Below, piece by piece: positions 3,812 through 5,636 of a stretch of 5,636 nt of DNA (the stretch's first letter is position 1; each line of letters starts with the position of its first letter). The notes below the pieces were generated by a model. It saw only the letters and a list, made by a program, of their open reading frames with translations. It did not search any database and was not told the DNA's origin. The DNA lies in NCBI GenBank assembly GCA_029865675.1, contig JARXAU010000174.1, positions 1-5,636 on the forward strand, given 5' to 3'. The translations under genes and the position numbers were made by a program. This stretch comes from Rhodoferax sp. (lineage in GTDB: Bacteria; Pseudomonadota; Gammaproteobacteria; Burkholderiales; Burkholderiaceae_C).

Positions 3812-5596
3812 ATGCGAAAAATCTCAAGCTGGCTGGGCTGGGGGGTGGCCGTACTCTGCCTAGCGCTAGCGCTGCCCGCGCAAGCCCAGCGCCATGCCCT
3901 GCTCATTGGCAACGACGGCTACGCAGGCAACAGCCCCGAGGCCAGGATGCAAGGCCACTGGGGCCGTTTGAACAACGCCCGCAACGACGCGCGGGCCTTG
4001 GCTGCGCAGCTCAAGAGCATGGGCTTCGAGGTAGAAAAAGTGCACGAAGACCTGGACCGCAGTGCCATGATCGCAGTGGTGGGCCAATTTGCCCAACGCG
4101 CAAAAAATGCCGAGGTGGCCCTGGTGTACTTCTCGGGCCACGGCGCGCAGATCGACGGGCGCAACTGGCTCATGCCGGTGGATGCCAAACCTGTGGACAG
4201 CCTGAGCATGGTCGAGGCTGACGGCGTGTCCTTGGACTGGCTGCTCGAAAAAATCAGCCGCAGCGCCAAGCTCAAAATTGTTTGGCTCGATGCCTGCCGC
4301 AACACCCCCGTGGTCAATCGCTCTGGCAGCGGCGGTTTGGCGCAGATCACCGCCGCAGCGCCCGATACCGTAATCTCTTACGCCGCTGCGGCCAACCGCG
4401 TGGCCTCTGACGGTAAGCCGGGCGACACCAACGGCTGGTTTGCCCAAGGCCTGCTCAAGGGCCTGCGCAGCCCCAACCCCAACCTATTCCAAGTGGTGGC
4501 CGATGCCTCGCGCGAAGTCAAACGCCTGAGCCAGGACCGGCAAACACCTTTGACCTACGGCGGCAACGATGTACAACTGGACTTCTGGTTTGCTAAGCCG
4601 ACCCCCGCGCTTGCCCAACCAGCTGCTGCAAGCGACACCGCCAAAGTCGCTGAAATAGCCCAGCTTAAAAAGCAACTGGCCGAGCGCGAGAAAGTTTCAT
4701 CAACCCCCCCGCCCCCCGCTTGGCCCTCCAGCCTAGCCCGCCACCCCGAAACCGGCCAAGCCCTGAACGCGCAAGACATCGTGGCCCACCCCAAGGGCCT
4801 AGGCCCCAAAATGGTAGTGCTGCCCAAGGCGCCGCCAGACGGCTACCTGATGGGCTCGCCCAGCACCGAGGCACAAAGAGACGGCGATGAAAAGCAACAC
4901 CGCGTAACCATTCCCTACGTATTCGCCATGAGCCAAACCCACGTCACTTTTGACGACTGGGCGGCCTGTGTGCAAGGCGGTGGCTGCAAGAGCAACCCCA
5001 AGCCCTACGCTCACTTTGGCGCAGGCCGCATGCCGGTAATCAGAGTGAACCACAACGACGCACGCGAATACGTGGCTTGGCTCAACGCCACGGTGGGCAT
5101 CAGGGGCAAAAGCGGTGCCAACTGGGCCTACCGCTACCGGCTACCCAGTGAAATAGAGACCGAATACGCAGCCCGCGCTGGCACCACCACACCGTTTTAC
5201 ACCGGCCACAACATCACGACCGCGGAGGCAAACTACAACGGCAACTACCCATATGGCAATAACGCCAAAGGCCTCTACCGGGAAAAGACTACCGAAGTAG
5301 GCAGTTTTGCACCCAACGCCTTTGGCCTCTACGACATGGCAGGCAACTTATATGCATGGCAGGCGGACTGCTACGAGGCCGACTACAGCAAGATAGGCGA
5401 CCTGCAAGGCAAGGCGTACCAAGACAAAGACGATTACCCCAATCAGGCGTGTACCTACCGCTCTTTGCGGGGCGGCTCGTGGTTCTACCTTGCGCAGTAC
5501 CTGCGCTCTGCCAACCGCCTCAGTGACACGTCCACCATCCGCGACTACTACGACGTTGGTTTGCGTCTCACCAGGATGCTGCCGACAGGCAGCTAA
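3812..5596 (+). CDS. Exported caspase-like (C14) protein with C-terminal FGE/SUMF1-like C-type-lectin domain; candidate DGR target
   Basis: Predicted 594 residues. Residues 1-25 are a signal peptide (RK, hydrophobic core, LPAQA then Q26). Residues about 27-258 are a caspase-like peptidase: HALLIGNDGY, catalytic His110 in YFSGHG, catalytic Cys162 in WLDACRNTP. Residues 277-294 are the coiled-coil linker shared with the first caspase protein, then a Pro-rich stretch. Residues about 327-590 are an FGE-sulfatase-like domain: GYLMGSP at 344, THVTFDDW at 376, RLPSEIETEYAARAG at 443-457, NAFGLYDMAGNLYAW at 502-516 and RGGSW at 553-557. The two active-site Cys that true formylglycine-generating enzymes carry shortly after the GGS motif are missing, so it is probably a binding domain, not an oxidase. 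The final ~30 residues look like a DGR variable region. Inferred role: a protease in the envelope controlled by ligand binding at the C-terminus. Family membership is clear; substrate and ligand are unknown. Confidence 0.9.
   Translation: MRKISSWLGWGVAVLCLALALPAQAQRHALLIGNDGYAGNSPEARMQGHWGRLNNARNDARALAAQLKSMGFEVEKVHEDLDRSAMIAVVGQFAQRAKNAEVALVYFSGHGAQIDGRNWLMPVDAKPVDSLSMVEADGVSLDWLLEKISRSAKLKIVWLDACRNTPVVNRSGSGGLAQITAAAPDTVISYAAAANRVASDGKPGDTNGWFAQGLLKGLRSPNPNLFQVVADASREVKRLSQDRQTPLTYGGNDVQLDFWFAKPTPALAQPAAASDTAKVAEIAQLKKQLAEREKVSSTPPPPAWPSSLARHPETGQALNAQDIVAHPKGLGPKMVVLPKAPPDGYLMGSPSTEAQRDGDEKQHRVTIPYVFAMSQTHVTFDDWAACVQGGGCKSNPKPYAHFGAGRMPVIRVNHNDAREYVAWLNATVGIRGKSGANWAYRYRLPSEIETEYAARAGTTTPFYTGHNITTAEANYNGNYPYGNNAKGLYREKTTEVGSFAPNAFGLYDMAGNLYAWQADCYEADYSKIGDLQGKAYQDKDDYPNQACTYRSLRGGSWFYLAQYLRSANRLSDTSTIRDYYDVGLRLTRMLPTGS
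4640..4693 (+). repeat. Linker repeat, copy 2 (coiled-coil segment)
   Basis: Encodes AK-V-AEIAQLKKQLAEREK (residues 277-294) between the caspase and FGE-like domains. It is the partner of 2557-2610 and sits at the same point of the domain architecture, although the sequences after it are unrelated. Confidence 0.85.
5480..5575 (+). other. Putative DGR variable region (VR) with IMH-like 3' end
   Basis: In DGRs a reverse transcriptase copies a template repeat with adenine-specific errors into a VR at the 3' end of a target gene, usually in a C-type-lectin/FGE fold. Here the stretch after RGGSW reads FYLAQY, then the conserved LRSANR, then LSDTSTI, R, DYYD and VGLRL. FGE homologues and DGR templates commonly have Asn at many of these places. 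The suspect codons end in C: TTC 5483, TAC 5486, TAC 5498, CTC 5519, GAC 5525, ATC 5537, GAC 5543, TAC 5546 and 5549, GAC 5552; each can be derived from AAC by changing only A. The framework codons between them are conserved. About 5555-5575 would be the IMH. No template copy or reverse transcriptase is in the window, so this is inference; C-ending codons are also favoured by the genome's GC content. Confidence 0.55.
5578..5593 (+). promoter_or_regulatory. GC hairpin with GACA loop at the gene end (DGR-type cruciform candidate)
   Basis: A perfect inverted repeat GCTGCC/GGCAGC (5578-5583 and 5588-5593) has a 4-base loop GACA and ends directly at the TAA stop. DGR targets need a hairpin/cruciform a few bases downstream of the IMH; as I recall these have stems of about 7-10 bp and 4-base loops often fitting GRNA, which GACA does. 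The 6-bp stem is slightly short. No T-tract follows, which argues against an ordinary terminator. Confidence 0.5.
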
Positions 5597-5636
5597 AGCC
5601 ATGGCACCTTTACACCCTTACCCCATGCAAAGTTGC

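Noticed and set aside
3787..4221. Plus-strand frame overlapping the start of the second caspase gene
   Set aside because: It is out of frame with the caspase domain, is rich in Arg/Pro/Gly typical of shifted GC-rich reading, and the strong Shine-Dalgarno is correctly spaced for ATG 3812.
3866..4447. Long minus-strand open frames such as 3866-4447, 1215-1802, 581-1150 and 3249-3722
   Set aside because: They are antisense to well-supported genes or remnants in GC-rich DNA, contain no recognisable domain and have no ribosome binding sites. They are mirror effects of codon bias.
1..5636. CRISPR arrays, tRNA or rRNA genes, insertion sequences, and a template repeat inside the window
   Set aside because: I saw no regularly spaced repeats, cloverleaf sequence or transposase, and no second copy of the VR framework (for example the bases coding LRSANR) anywhere else in the window.

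Overview
The window looks like a high-GC (roughly 60-67% in the intact genes) betaproteobacterial chromosome, most like Burkholderiales/Comamonadaceae. That rests on codon usage and the style of the proteins (alanine-rich signal peptides, caspase/OmpA/FGE-like secreted proteins, HigBA and HipA remnants), not on any database match. All intact genes right of about 870 lie on the + strand.

Layout. Bases 1-435 hold a minus-strand higBA toxin-antitoxin pair. HigB has an in-frame stop early in the gene, and HigA is open and runs off the left edge. Bases about 446-779 are the plus-strand, badly decayed C-terminus of a HipA-family toxin. A candidate promoter (871-898) leads into a first unit: a secreted OmpA-domain lipid/peptidoglycan-type envelope protein (948-1637), then 16 nt later an exported caspase-like (peptidase C14) protein with a C-terminal DUF1566/Lcl-type domain (1654-3195). 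Bases 3196-3455 hold a good hairpin and no convincing gene. A small DUF4258-like ORF (3456-3749) precedes a second exported caspase-like protein (3812-5596). This one ends in a formylglycine-generating-enzyme-like (FGE/SUMF1, C-type-lectin fold) domain.

Most interesting point. The last ~90 coding bases of the second caspase protein (about 5480-5572) look like the variable region (VR) of a diversity-generating retroelement (DGR). The domain is the classic DGR target fold. The hypervariable-looking residues sit where AAC/AAT codons usually stand in a DGR template, and nearly all those codons end in C. The VR-like stretch is followed by an IMH-like segment and, overlapping the stop codon, a perfect 6-bp GC hairpin with a GACA tetraloop. 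The template repeat and reverse transcriptase, if present, lie outside the window, most likely just past base 5636.

How it may work together (inference). Both caspases share one architecture: signal peptide, caspase domain with His/Cys dyad, a near-identical short coiled-coil linker (AEIAQLKKQLAEREK), then a different C-type-lectin-like sensor domain. With the OmpA-domain neighbour this suggests an envelope-located sensor-protease module whose ligand-binding end is exchangeable, and in one case possibly hypermutated.
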